A DNA stretch of 20,243 nt from a virus, in the IMG/VR virus record IMGVR_UViG_3300005288_000016, positions 40,253-60,495 of that record; one strand, given 5' to 3'. Numbering within the stretch: position 1 is the first letter of the stretch; each line of letters opens with the position of its first letter. The position numbers were made by a program, and so were the translations under genes. The notes under the pieces are model-generated. The model was not told where the DNA came from, ran no database searches, and saw nothing but the letters and a program-made list of their open reading frames with translations. This document shows positions 8,181-16,145 of the stretch, piece after piece.

Positions 8181-9316
8181 TGCCCATCAAACAGGTTTTT
8201 GAGTCTGACGTTGCGGTGTACCCGTTGACCACTCGGGCCGTACCGCGCACCGGTCTGATCCTCCCGGACGGCATCAGCTATTTCTACTCCAGCCCGGTCG
8301 AAACCCTTTTCACCTGCACCATGTACATCGACTTTTTCCGGGGCTTGTTCACCATCAAAGACCCCACCTACCCCGGCGAGTTTGAGATTCATCTGTTGTG
8401 CGTGATGCGCCAAGATGCGTGGCCGAGCTGGAGCGTGCAGACCTTGGTATGGGATGGCCGGACAGGGGCCTACAAAGGCATGCGCCAGAACATCACCTCG
8501 TTCACCATCGCGTTCATGTTTTCCGCGCCGGACGGGACGATCTGGGCCACCAGCCTCTACGACTATGGGCTGTTGAAGGTCGACCCGGTGACCTGGCGGA
8601 CCACGCAACACCCGGTGCTGCTCACCGACTTGGGGGCCAACATCGGCAGCACCGGGGCGTTCCCCGGGACCAGCACCTTTGCCGTGGACCCCGGGCGGGA
8701 CGTGGTGATCACGCGCCTGCACGAGAACACATCCTCGCAGCTGTCGGTCTGCCGACTGTCCGACGGCGACTGGCTGCGCACGATCAATGTGGCCGGCAAC
8801 ATCGAGTTCCTGTTCATCGCGGAACCACCCGTGGCCTACGCGGTGGAAACCACCGGCAACCTGACCGCCTTCAATTACGCGACCGGTGAAGTGCTGGGCG
8901 TGCTGCACACCGGGCTGGTCAGCGGCGGTTTCACCTGGGCCAACACGGCGTTCACCTGGGACCCGTTCATGCGCCGGGTGATGTTCTGCTACAACTCGCC
9001 CGACACGCTGCCTGACGGCATCTGCACCACCAAAGTCAAAGGCTACTACCCGGTGGCGCTGCCTGTGGGAATGACCCCGCCGATCCCCCTGCGCTCTCCG
9101 CAGAAGGGCAAGACCGTGCCAGTGTTCAATCGGGTGTACGGCGGCGCGGCCGAGGGGATCGTCGGCCAAGAGCTGACCTACACTGTAGGGAATGATTCAG
9201 CGGCAACCGTGAGCCCTGGCAGGAAAGCCAGCGAAAACAACGGAGTCGTGTTGGTCCAACTGGCTGGCGTACTTGCTGGCGCAAATTCCATCGTTAGTGA
9301 AACCTCGGTGCCCTAA
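8180..9316 (+). CDS. Tail-tip protein, possible beta-propeller (378 aa)
   Basis: The start is ATG 8180 in a TGATG overlap with the previous gene. The frame is open upstream, but that stretch encodes Arg/His-rich shadow sequence of the previous gene. The protein shows repeating blade-like patterns: 'APDGTIWATSLYDYGLLKVD', 'TFAVDPGRDVVITRL', 'VCRLSDGDWLRTINV', 'VAYAVETTGNLTAFNYATG', 'WDPFMRRVMFCYN'. Such 'DG.iw....l.k.D..t' spacing is seen in WD40/YVTN-type propellers. The last ~70 residues ('NRVYGGAAEGIVGQELTYTV' onward) look like a separate beta domain. It stops at TAA 9314-9316, sharing one base with the hub-like gene's ATG. I infer a structural or receptor-contacting tail-tip protein; the propeller assignment needs a structure prediction. 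Confidence 0.7.
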   Translation: MPIKQVFESDVAVYPLTTRAVPRTGLILPDGISYFYSSPVETLFTCTMYIDFFRGLFTIKDPTYPGEFEIHLLCVMRQDAWPSWSVQTLVWDGRTGAYKGMRQNITSFTIAFMFSAPDGTIWATSLYDYGLLKVDPVTWRTTQHPVLLTDLGANIGSTGAFPGTSTFAVDPGRDVVITRLHENTSSQLSVCRLSDGDWLRTINVAGNIEFLFIAEPPVAYAVETTGNLTAFNYATGEVLGVLHTGLVSGGFTWANTAFTWDPFMRRVMFCYNSPDTLPDGICTTKVKGYYPVALPVGMTPPIPLRSPQKGKTVPVFNRVYGGAAEGIVGQELTYTVGNDSAATVSPGRKASENNGVVLVQLAGVLAGANSIVSETSVP

Positions 9317-10797
9317 TGCTTACGGAATTCCCGTACCTGCGCTACCCGAGCGAGGACGTTGTGCGCAACGTCCAGCTGGTGCATTTCAAGGCGACCAGTA
9401 CCACCTGGGCGCAACTGGTCGACGGCACCGCCACCGTGTACCAGGACCTCAGCCCCTTTGCCGACAACCTCACCCAGTCCGAGACCGGCCTGACTGTGGG
9501 CCTGACGTTCTATCAGGAACTGTACGGCGTGGCGCAACCCAAGATCGGCGACTTGATCCAGGTGAGGCTCGACGGCCTGCCGCTGTTCAATGGGCAGATC
9601 GAGGACTTGTCGGACTACCGCGAGAGCCGGGGCGAACGGGGCATGTCCCTAACCGTGCGCAGCCGGGACAGCAACAGCCTGTGGCGACAGACCAAGTGGG
9701 TCGGCAACATCTACCCCGCCGGCAGCGAACTGGGCGTGATCGCCCGGGACGTGCTCACCGCCATCGGCCTGACCCCCTCGGAAATCCGTGGCTCTCTGGT
9801 GCTGGGCGTCAGCACCGTGCATGGCGACACCCAGCTGGCCGACACGCCGGCATGGGACATGCTGACCGACCTCCTGCAGGTCGCTGCCCTTGAGCCGTGG
9901 GTCGACGCCTTGGGGCGCTTCAAACCAATCTCCCGCGACATCGTGCGCGCCCCTGACCTGGTGCTGGAGCCGTACCAACTGCTGCGCATCAGCGGCTCGC
10001 GCAACAAAACCGCCGTGACCTCGGTGATTCTCAAGTGGCTCGACCCGAATCTGAGCAAGAGTTTGCAGCAGGCTCAGATGGTGGCCCGTGAGTCGATCAC
10101 GGCCGGGTTCTTCAAGCTCAAACAGGAACGCGAGTTGTACTGGTCGGATGATCGCCGGCAGCGCGCCGACAACACCTGGATGAAGACCATCACGTCGGTC
10201 AACGACGGCCTCCTGCCGGTCGGTGATGAGGACTACGAACAGAAAAGCGAGTTCAGCGGGCAAATCACCGTGACCAGCAAGGTGTGGGTGCCGACCCTGG
10301 CCACCGCCGCGCTGGCCGCCATGATGTACGCCGCCAGCGATCCCGACGTGGTGCAGGTCGGCCCGACTGGGACCGGCTTCACCATCCCAATTGGCCGGAT
10401 TGCCGAGGCCGCCGGGCAGATCGCGTTCTTCCTGATCATCATGTCCCTCGGCACCGGGACCTATGAGATTTGGGGCGAGCCCTACGACTATGTCCACGAA
10501 ACCAACACCACCGAAGCCTACAACGACAGCACCCCGGAATGGATGCGCCTGGAAGAAAGCCTCGACTCGGACTTCGTGATGAACGAAGGCCACGCCCAGC
10601 AAATCGCCGTGCGTGAACTGCTGTACCGCTCCCTGTCGGCCATCACCTGGAACGTCGACATAATTGACCATCCGGCGTTGGAGCGCGGCGACATCCTGCA
10701 ACTGCCGGACGGTTCGCGTCTGTACGTGCTGACGTTCTCCCGCGACCTGACCCGTGGTTCAGCGGCCATGCTTTCGGTGCAGGGGTTCCGCGTCTGA
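9316..10797 (+). CDS. Tail hub / baseplate hub-like protein (493 aa)
   Basis: ATG 9316 overlaps the preceding stop (TAATG). Residues ~80-115 carry a hub-domain pattern, 'LFNGQIEDLSDYRESRG' followed by 'MSLTVRSRDSNSL', as in the first barrel of late control protein D/gp27-type hubs. Residues about 175-215 hold 'WDMLTDLLQVAALEPWVDALGRF', a hub helix-plus-strand segment. The C-terminus has 'HAQQIAVRELLYRSL', then 'HPALERGDILQLPDGSRLYV', another hub pattern in which a last barrel ends with a 'GD.l.l.dG' turn. Hubs form the platform linking tail tube or tape measure to the tip. A hydrophobic stretch at about residues 370-380 ('GQIAFFLIIMSLG') is odd for a soluble protein. The role rests on pattern and position; a tail-associated lysin domain is not visible. 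Confidence 0.72.
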   Translation: MLTEFPYLRYPSEDVVRNVQLVHFKATSTTWAQLVDGTATVYQDLSPFADNLTQSETGLTVGLTFYQELYGVAQPKIGDLIQVRLDGLPLFNGQIEDLSDYRESRGERGMSLTVRSRDSNSLWRQTKWVGNIYPAGSELGVIARDVLTAIGLTPSEIRGSLVLGVSTVHGDTQLADTPAWDMLTDLLQVAALEPWVDALGRFKPISRDIVRAPDLVLEPYQLLRISGSRNKTAVTSVILKWLDPNLSKSLQQAQMVARESITAGFFKLKQERELYWSDDRRQRADNTWMKTITSVNDGLLPVGDEDYEQKSEFSGQITVTSKVWVPTLATAALAAMMYAASDPDVVQVGPTGTGFTIPIGRIAEAAGQIAFFLIIMSLGTGTYEIWGEPYDYVHETNTTEAYNDSTPEWMRLEESLDSDFVMNEGHAQQIAVRELLYRSLSAITWNVDIIDHPALERGDILQLPDGSRLYVLTFSRDLTRGSAAMLSVQGFRV

Positions 10798-11309
10798 TGG
10801 CCGGCTTACTGACCTACCTCATCCGTGGCGAAATCGACCAGTCGATCAGGGAGATTGACGGCACCATCCTGACCCGCCCGACCCTGCTGGTGACTGACGG
10901 CCTGTCGCTGACCTACGGCTGCGATGTCGACGTGGGCCTCAAGTCGCTCGACAGCAACACCGGTGATGAAGTGGTGGCGCCACTGCGCAACGTGCCGATC
11001 GCGGCCAACAGCCGGGACCTGATCTACGCCGACGCCGGTACCGCCGTGCGCCTGCGCCGCTCCGAGACCGGGCGCTGGGAAGTGACCGGCCTGTCGAAGC
11101 GCCGCCCCGGCACGTACACCCGCACCCCCGTACACATCCCCGACCCTGACTTTGGCCCGATCGCCTACGACCTCGGCACCACTGTCGAAGTCGGCCTGGT
11201 TGCCCGCGCCCTGAGCTACGACGAACTCGCCACCTTCGGTGGCTATGGGGTCGTGCCGTATGGCGCGACCGGTATTTTCCGCGGCGGCGTTCTGATCGAA
11301 CTGAGGTAA
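10797..11309 (+). CDS. Small tail-tip protein, possibly OB-fold (170 aa)
   Basis: ATG 10797 overlaps the hub-like gene's TGA by one base. The first ~105 residues are strand-rich, with 'DVDVGLKSLD', 'LRNVPIAANSRDLIYAD' and 'GTAVRLRRSETGRWEVTGLS'. This arrangement could form a small barrel such as the OB-fold of spike-base proteins. The rest is Gly/Tyr-rich and ends 'GIFRGGVLIELR'. Such a protein directly after a hub gene would suit a hub plug or spike base, but that is an inference and no metal-binding HxH spike tip is present. The stop at 11307-11309 lies two bases before the fibre gene's ATG, whose ribosome binding site (GAGG) falls in the last codons of this gene. Confidence 0.65.
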   Translation: MAGLLTYLIRGEIDQSIREIDGTILTRPTLLVTDGLSLTYGCDVDVGLKSLDSNTGDEVVAPLRNVPIAANSRDLIYADAGTAVRLRRSETGRWEVTGLSKRRPGTYTRTPVHIPDPDFGPIAYDLGTTVEVGLVARALSYDELATFGGYGVVPYGATGIFRGGVLIELR

Positions 11310-11311
11310 GC

Positions 11312-13537
11312 ATGACTATTACTTTGCAGCGCCTGGCGGCCACAGGGGAAACGGCCTACATCCCCAAGCACAACGCCAACTATGACGCGATCGAAGCCGC
11401 GATCAACGTGATGTCCGGCACGGTCGACACGTTGAGCAGCGCGGCGGCCAGTCCGACCAACCTGTTCAACATCGGCAAGGCGATGTTCGGCCCGATCGCC
11501 GTGGCGCTGATCGGCGAGAACTCGTTCGCCAGCAGCACGTCAGGCACCAACCTGACCCTGCAGCCTGGCTTCTTTTGGAGTGCCAGCGCCGCGCAGATGG
11601 CCTACAAGTCGACCACCACGGTGATTCCGTTCAGTGGCGCCGCCGCAGGCACCTACTACATCCGCATGGGCATCGACGGCATCCCGTACCGCGACACTTC
11701 CAGTGCTGCCGCGCTGTACTCGGTGGTGTGGTCCGGCACGGCGTTCACCTCGGTCAACAAGCTGGCCACCTACGCCCCGGGGTACCAGGATCTGCTCGAC
11801 CTGCTCAGCAGTGGCTACTCGGGCCTGACCTACGCCAGCCCGGACAAGCGCATTGAGGCCACGGAAAAGGCGTTTAGCGCCCTGCTGAGCAAGGCCATCA
11901 CCACCGCCGACGTGACCTTGACCACCGCCGAAGCCATGGAACAGGGGGTGATCCGCCTGACTGGCACCCCCACGGCGGCGCGCAACCTGATCGTGCCGGC
12001 CAAGGCGAAGGTGTATTTCATCGACAACGACACCGCCGGTTCCTTCGCGGTGACGGTCAAGACCGCATCCGGTACCGGCGTGGCCCTGCCGTCCGGTACC
12101 AACGGCGCGCTGTTCTGTGACGGGGTCAACGTGGTGTCGATCGCCTCGGGCACCGGTGGCGGTGGCGGTGCCTCAGCCTTCACCGGCCTGTCCGACGTGC
12201 CGGCCAGCTACTCCGGCCAAGCGAACAAGATCGTCAAGGTCAAGGCCGACGAATCCGGTCTGGAGTATTCCAGCGCTGCCGCTCCCACGGTGTTTACCGG
12301 GCTGACCGACGCCCCGGCCAGCTACACCGGGCAAGCAGGTAAGGTGCCGGTGGTCAACCTGGCAGAGACCGGCCTTGAGTTCGGCAGCCCGGTGTCCAGC
12401 TACCTGGCGCTGAACGACACCCCGGACGCCTACACCGGTCAGGCCTTCCGCCTGGTGTCGGTCAAGGGGGACGAAAGCGGGCTGGAATTCAGCGCTGCGG
12501 CGGCGCCGTCGACTCTGCTCGGCCTGACCGACACACCCGACAGCTACGCCAGTCAGGCGCTCAAGGTCCTGCGGGTCAACGCCGCCGGCACCGCTGTCGA
12601 GTTCGCCATCGGCTCCGGCCCGGCGAACTTTCTGGAGCTGCCGGACACCCCGGATGCCTACAGTTCCAGCGCACTGAAGTTCCTGCGGGTCAACGCGGCG
12701 ATGACCGCGCTGGAGTTCGCCGCCCTCGACGTTACCACCCTGCTGGGCCTCACCGACACGCCGGACAGCTACGCCGGCTCGGCCTACAAGGTGGTGACGG
12801 TCAAAGGGGATGAAAGCGGTATCGAGTTCTCTGCAGGGGCGACTCCCACCAGTTTCATTGGGCTCACGGACGCGCCCACCACCTACGTCGGGCAAGGCAG
12901 CAAGACGGTCAAGGTCAAGTCCGACGCCTCGGGCCTGGAGTTCGTCACGGTGGCCACACCTGTCACTGCCTTCACCGGGCTGTCGGATGTGCCGGCCAAC
13001 TACACCGGTGCTGCGCTCAAGAAAGTCCGGGTTAACTCGGCAGGGACCGCGCTGGAGTTCGTCACCGACACCACTGGCGCCACGGCGTTTGTCGGCCTGT
13101 CAGACGTACCGGCCAGCTTCTCCGGGCAGGCGCTCAAGAAGCTGCGGGTCAACGCGGCGGCCAACGCCCTGGAGTTCTATGACGAACCGGCGGTGATCGG
13201 CGTGGCGTGGAACGGCGTGCCGGCAGCCAACCAGGTGCTGGGCATGTTCGTCGCACCGTTCGCCATCAGCTTCGCCGCCGCCATGGCCGGCTCCAGCGGT
13301 ATCGCCCTGATCGCGGCCACCGCGCAGACCGACATCACCGTCAACAAGATCGCCGCCAGCGGCCACGCCGTCACCGCCGTGGGCACGGTGCGCTTCGCCG
13401 CCGCCGGTGCCGCACCGACCTTCATTGCCGCCTCGGCCTTTAGCCTGGCCGTGGGTGACGCATTGCAATTCAAGGCGCCAGGCACGGCTGATGCCACGCT
13501 GGCGGACTTTTCATTTTCCATTGCAGGGGTGCGCTGA
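11312..13537 (+). CDS. Tail fibre protein with nine tandem repeats (741 aa)
   Basis: It starts at ATG 11312 after GAGG at 11303-11306. The N-terminus ('TGETAYIPKHNANYDAIEAA') resembles the anchor of many fibre proteins. Residues ~195-280 form a common fibre beta domain ('TLTTAEAMEQGVIRLTGTPT', 'VYFIDNDTAGSFAVTVKTAS'), followed by a Gly5 linker. Residues 289-624 are nine repeats of about 37 residues with consensus '[AFT]-F-x-G-L-[ST]-D-x-P-x-S-Y-x-G-Q-A-x-K-...-G-L-E-F'. The last ~110 residues form a C-terminal domain ('DITVNKIAASGHAV', 'AVGDALQFKAPGTADATLAD', ending in a Gly-Val-Arg tail) of a type frequent at fibre tips. It probably forms a trimeric fibre whose shaft is the repeat block and whose C-terminal domain contacts the host. 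Repeat number could vary by recombination. Confidence 0.88.
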   Translation: MTITLQRLAATGETAYIPKHNANYDAIEAAINVMSGTVDTLSSAAASPTNLFNIGKAMFGPIAVALIGENSFASSTSGTNLTLQPGFFWSASAAQMAYKSTTTVIPFSGAAAGTYYIRMGIDGIPYRDTSSAAALYSVVWSGTAFTSVNKLATYAPGYQDLLDLLSSGYSGLTYASPDKRIEATEKAFSALLSKAITTADVTLTTAEAMEQGVIRLTGTPTAARNLIVPAKAKVYFIDNDTAGSFAVTVKTASGTGVALPSGTNGALFCDGVNVVSIASGTGGGGGASAFTGLSDVPASYSGQANKIVKVKADESGLEYSSAAAPTVFTGLTDAPASYTGQAGKVPVVNLAETGLEFGSPVSSYLALNDTPDAYTGQAFRLVSVKGDESGLEFSAAAAPSTLLGLTDTPDSYASQALKVLRVNAAGTAVEFAIGSGPANFLELPDTPDAYSSSALKFLRVNAAMTALEFAALDVTTLLGLTDTPDSYAGSAYKVVTVKGDESGIEFSAGATPTSFIGLTDAPTTYVGQGSKTVKVKSDASGLEFVTVATPVTAFTGLSDVPANYTGAALKKVRVNSAGTALEFVTDTTGATAFVGLSDVPASFSGQALKKLRVNAAANALEFYDEPAVIGVAWNGVPAANQVLGMFVAPFAISFAAAMAGSSGIALIAATAQTDITVNKIAASGHAVTAVGTVRFAAAGAAPTFIAASAFSLAVGDALQFKAPGTADATLADFSFSIAGVR
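12176..13183 (+). repeat. Nine tandem ~37-residue repeats in the tail fibre gene
   Basis: Repeats run from residue 289 to 624 of the fibre. Each has the form '[AST]-F-[TLIV]-G-L-[ST]-D-[VAT]-P-x-[SAT]-Y-x-[GS]-[QS]-A-x-K-x-x-x-V-...-[GA]-[LV]-E-[FY]'. Units 1, 2, 7, 8 and 9 keep 'GL[ST]D[VA]P'; units 3, 4, 5 and 6 carry 'DTPD[AS]Y'. Unit spacing varies only by a few residues. The DNA units are similar but not identical, so the array is old or under selection, not a recent duplication. Confidence 0.85.
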
Positions 13538-13538
13538 C

Positions 13539-14615
13539 ATGGCTTGGGTAACTAGTTTTTTGGATGGCTTCGATCACTACGCCACGGCGGACGTGGGGGC
13601 CAAGTGGGACAACGTCGACATGGCCACCACCAACGATTCGACGACCTTCCGTAACAGTGGTCAATCGCTGCGCGTAACAAGCGCCGGGACCGGCCAAGTG
13701 AGCAAACGGCTGAACGTTGCGGCACGCAACATCGTGTTCGGCTTCGGCCTGCGTGTGCAATCTGCACCGAGTGGTACTGCGTTTAGCACGTCCGGTGCCT
13801 TTGCCGTGCTGAGCAATGAGCCCTCTTCCGGGGCTACCGCGCAACTCGCCTTTGCCTTAGCTTCAGACGGCAAACTTCATGTAGGGCGCTGCACTTCAAC
13901 GTTTGTTAACAGCCTGACTGCCACCGACATTGGTAACGGGACCCAGGTTTTTAGTTCCAACACTTGGTACTACGTGGAGGTGCGCGTTTACATCCACGAC
14001 ACTGCCGGGGTCATCGAGGTCCGTGTCAATGGGGTTGTCGACCTGCTCCTGACGGGTATCGACACCAAAGCCAACGCCACTTTGGATGTCGCCGAGTACC
14101 TGCACCTTCGTGCGCTTGCGGTGGCCACCTATTGGGACGACCTCTACGTTCGCACAGAGACTTCGTCTACCGAGGTCACCGGCGGCTTCCTCGGCGACAT
14201 CAAGGTCAAGCCGTATTACCCGAACGCGGACGGCACCTACACCGCGATGACCTGCAGTACGGGTACCACGCACTACACCCTGGTGGATGAGACCGCACCG
14301 AACACCACAGATTACGTCAGCTCCAGCACCGCGCTGCAGAAGGACTCCTACGGCTTCCAGGACGCCTCGGAAACCGGCTCGATCAAGGCCGTGCAGGTGG
14401 GTGCCTATTGCTACAAGGCGGACGCCGGTTTCCGGGGGGCGGAAGTGTTCGTCAAATCCGGGGCGACGGAAGTGTTCGGCACCTCGCAACCCCTGTCTAC
14501 GACCGGCAAGTACGTGCTGAAGATGTTTGAGCAGGACCCGAACACCTCGGCGGACTGGTCGCAGACCAACTTGAACGCCGCCGAGTTTGGCGTGCGGATC
14601 TCGGCGGACCTCTAA
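13539..14615 (+). CDS. Lectin-like (LamG/concanavalin-type) appendage protein (358 aa)
   Basis: ATG 13539 follows the fibre stop (TGA 13535-13537) by one base; the open frame upstream is shadow of the fibre gene. The first ~225 residues fit a concanavalin A-like/LamG jelly-roll: 'FLDGFDHYATADVGAKWDNV', 'NIVFGFGLRVQSAPSG', 'AFALASDGKLHVGRC', 'NTWYYVEVRVYIHDTAGVIE', then a 'YWDDLYVRTE' strand. Residues from about 226 form a second domain ('FLGDIKVKPYYPNADGTYTA', 'YVSSSTALQKDSYGFQDA') with Gly/Thr-rich strands. Such folds bind glycans, so a receptor-binding or adhesion appendage is likely, as is typical downstream of a fibre gene. The family assignment is from pattern, not a search. Confidence 0.75.
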   Translation: MAWVTSFLDGFDHYATADVGAKWDNVDMATTNDSTTFRNSGQSLRVTSAGTGQVSKRLNVAARNIVFGFGLRVQSAPSGTAFSTSGAFAVLSNEPSSGATAQLAFALASDGKLHVGRCTSTFVNSLTATDIGNGTQVFSSNTWYYVEVRVYIHDTAGVIEVRVNGVVDLLLTGIDTKANATLDVAEYLHLRALAVATYWDDLYVRTETSSTEVTGGFLGDIKVKPYYPNADGTYTAMTCSTGTTHYTLVDETAPNTTDYVSSSTALQKDSYGFQDASETGSIKAVQVGAYCYKADAGFRGAEVFVKSGATEVFGTSQPLSTTGKYVLKMFEQDPNTSADWSQTNLNAAEFGVRISADL

Positions 14616-14618
14616 CCC

Positions 14619-15506
14619 ATGACCACCTACTCGACCAGCTTCGATTCGTACACGGCGGATGTGCAGCCGTCTGACTGGACGGCGCGGTGGGTCACCACCA
14701 GTCAGAACTATCTGACCCGCAGCAAGGCCGGCACCGAAGGCGGCAAGGTGCTGGAACATACCGGCTCCAGCAGTGCGAAGCACCTGGTGACCTGGGACGC
14801 GGTCGACGCCGACGCCAACCGCGCCAACGTCGAGATCCTGGCCCGGGTTCGCCCTAGCGGTTCCTCGGTAGAACTGCCACGTCTGACCGTCCGGGGCTCA
14901 GGCGCCTCCGGGGCCGAGAACGGCTACCTGCTCCTTTTCAGCACCAGCGGCGTGAACTACCAGCTGCAGAAGTTCGTCTCAGGCGCCTCCACCAACCTCG
15001 GTTCAGCGGTCAGCTTCTCCCCGGCCGCTAACACCTGGTACTACATCCGCTTGCGCGTCAACGGCACCAGCCTGCAGGCCAGGGTGTGGAAGGATGGGGA
15101 AAACGAGCCCAGCACCTGGTCGGTCTCTGCCACCGATTCCGCCGTCTCGGCCGCCGGCTGGGTCGGGATCGGCAACCAAGACCCCACCGGGACCCGCGAC
15201 ATCGACTGGTTCAGTGTCGGCACCAACGGCGACACCGCCCCGCTGACCACCAACACCGCGAACTCTATCCGTGTGTCGCAGGCGGTGTCCGAGGTTGTCC
15301 ACGCCACCGTGGCGCCCGCCCGCGTCTCCCAGGTGGTGTCCGAAGTGGTTCACCACTCCGTCGCACCCGCCCGTATTTCGCAGCTGGTAACTGAAGTGGC
15401 AATCAGCGCCCCGATCGCCGGCCAGGTCAGCCAGATGGTGGTCGAAGTCGCCTTCAGTAACGCCGTTGCCGTGACCCAGCAACCACGAATGATTGTGTTG
15501 ATGTGA
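14619..15506 (+). CDS. Second lectin-like appendage protein with C-terminal RVSQ repeats (295 aa)
   Basis: ATG 14619 follows the previous stop by three bases. It has the same general build as its upstream neighbour: an opening 'STSFDSYTADVQPSDWTARW' that aligns by eye with 'FLDGFDHYATADVGAKWDNV', and 'NTWYYIRLRVNGTSLQARVW' matching 'NTWYYVEVRV'. A jelly-roll fold at residues ~1-205 and probable paralogy follow. After a Thr/Asn-rich linker, residues ~218-285 are four 17-residue repeats '[RQ]-[VI]-S-Q-x-V-x-E-V' ending in a Pro/Ala segment, then 'QPRMIVLM'. Such short repeats occur in several phage tail proteins, probably as an extended or structural tail. A glycan-binding role is inferred. Confidence 0.72.
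   Translation: MTTYSTSFDSYTADVQPSDWTARWVTTSQNYLTRSKAGTEGGKVLEHTGSSSAKHLVTWDAVDADANRANVEILARVRPSGSSVELPRLTVRGSGASGAENGYLLLFSTSGVNYQLQKFVSGASTNLGSAVSFSPAANTWYYIRLRVNGTSLQARVWKDGENEPSTWSVSATDSAVSAAGWVGIGNQDPTGTRDIDWFSVGTNGDTAPLTTNTANSIRVSQAVSEVVHATVAPARVSQVVSEVVHHSVAPARISQLVTEVAISAPIAGQVSQMVVEVAFSNAVAVTQQPRMIVLM
15270..15473 (+). repeat. Four 17-residue '[RQ]-[VI]-SQ-x-V-x-EV' repeats
   Basis: The repeats are seen in the C-terminus of the second lectin-like protein. Units read RVSQAVSEVVHATVAPA, RVSQVVSEVVHHSVAPA, RISQLVTEVAISAPIAG and QVSQMVVEVAFSNAVAV, diverging progressively toward the C-terminus. The first two are closest at the protein level and also share DNA words, so the block has probably grown by unequal exchange. 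Confidence 0.85.
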
Positions 15507-15523
15507 CCAAAGGGGGAGTGCCT

Positions 15524-15904
15524 ATGACAATTGAAGAACGCCGAGCGGGGTATTCGCGACTGGCCCGGGTTGTGACGGCCGTGTGCAGTGCGCTGTGTGT
15601 CGCCATTTTGGTCGGGTTCCTGAGCAGCATTCAGGACCTGGTCAAGCAGGCCCCCACCCTCGCCCTGCACATGGCGACCACCAACCAGAAGCTGGAAGCG
15701 ATCGAGAACGAACAGGCGGCAGCCAAGCTGGCGATCGCTTCCCTGACCAAGGACTACACGTCGCGGGAACAGTTGCAGAGTGAGCTGGAAAAGCTCAACG
15801 ACAAGATCCGTGCCCTGCAGATTAAGCAGGCGGTGATCGAAATGATTTTGAAATCGGGGAAGACCGGGGCGGTCCGGCGTGGGGGGGAGTATGAGCAGTC
15901 CTGA
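15524..15904 (+). CDS. Membrane-anchored coiled-coil protein, lysis-cassette candidate (126 aa)
   Basis: ATG 15524 is preferred: a strong GGGGGAG ribosome binding site lies at 15511-15517, while the upstream in-frame GTG at 15503 overlaps the previous gene and has no comparable site. Residues ~16-36 ('VVTAVCSALCVAILVGFLSS') form one transmembrane helix, preceded by a basic N-terminus. Residues ~50-110 are heptad-like charged coiled coil ('NQKLEAIENEQAAAKLAIA', 'EQLQSELEKLNDKIRALQ'). Topology and position before a holin-like gene fit an inner-membrane spanin (Rz-like), but no outer-membrane lipoprotein partner is seen in the alternative frames. It could also be an antiholin-like or unrelated membrane protein. 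Confidence 0.65.
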   Translation: MTIEERRAGYSRLARVVTAVCSALCVAILVGFLSSIQDLVKQAPTLALHMATTNQKLEAIENEQAAAKLAIASLTKDYTSREQLQSELEKLNDKIRALQIKQAVIEMILKSGKTGAVRRGGEYEQS

Positions 15905-16145
15905 AGCACGACAAGCACTGTTGAACTTGCTGGTGCGGTACCTGCAACAGCCGTCGACCTGGCAGGGGCTGGCCTTGGGCCTCGGCTCCCTGTCGGCCTA
16001 CCTCGGGGTGCCCGCAGAACAGGCGGCGGCGGGGGTCGCCCTGGCCATCGCGCTGATCCTGATCTTTCGCGATGAGCGCAAGTCGAGCGAGGTGATCGAG
16101 GACGTGGTAGCCAAGGTGCTGGAAGACAAGGTCGACAAATCATGA
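15891..16145 (+). CDS. Small membrane protein, putative holin (84 aa)
   Basis: ATG 15891 has a strong G-rich ribosome binding site (15881-15888) and overlaps the previous stop; an upstream GTG at 15879 lies within that site. The product has an amphipathic N-terminal helix (residues 5-20), a first hydrophobic segment (about 24-39, 'WQGLALGLGSLSAYLG'), and a second one (about 45-59, 'AAAGVALAIALILIF'). A charged, probably cytoplasmic C-terminus follows ('RDERKSSEVIEDVVAKVLED'). Size, two hydrophobic segments and a charged tail are holin-like; holins permeabilise the inner membrane to time lysis. The stop overlaps the DUF1353 gene's ATG (ATGA). No endolysin is in view, so the call is provisional. 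Confidence 0.68.
   Translation: MSSPEARQALLNLLVRYLQQPSTWQGLALGLGSLSAYLGVPAEQAAAGVALAIALILIFRDERKSSEVIEDVVAKVLEDKVDKS

Noticed and set aside
8147-9169. Minus-strand open frame of 340 codons opposite the propeller-like gene
   Set aside because: Rich in Gly, Arg, His and Val with no recognisable motif; the plus-strand gene has coupled start and stop and meaningful strands.
12176-13183. CRISPR array or direct DNA repeats
   Set aside because: Repeats are in-frame protein repeats with no spacer structure and a continuous fibre gene.
15503-15526. GTG at 15503 as the start of the coiled-coil membrane protein
   Set aside because: It overlaps the previous stop and has no ribosome binding site; ATG 15524 has GGGGGAG seven bases upstream.
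15879-15893. GTG at 15879 as the start of the holin-like gene
   Set aside because: It falls within the ribosome binding site of ATG 15891 and adds only a few residues.
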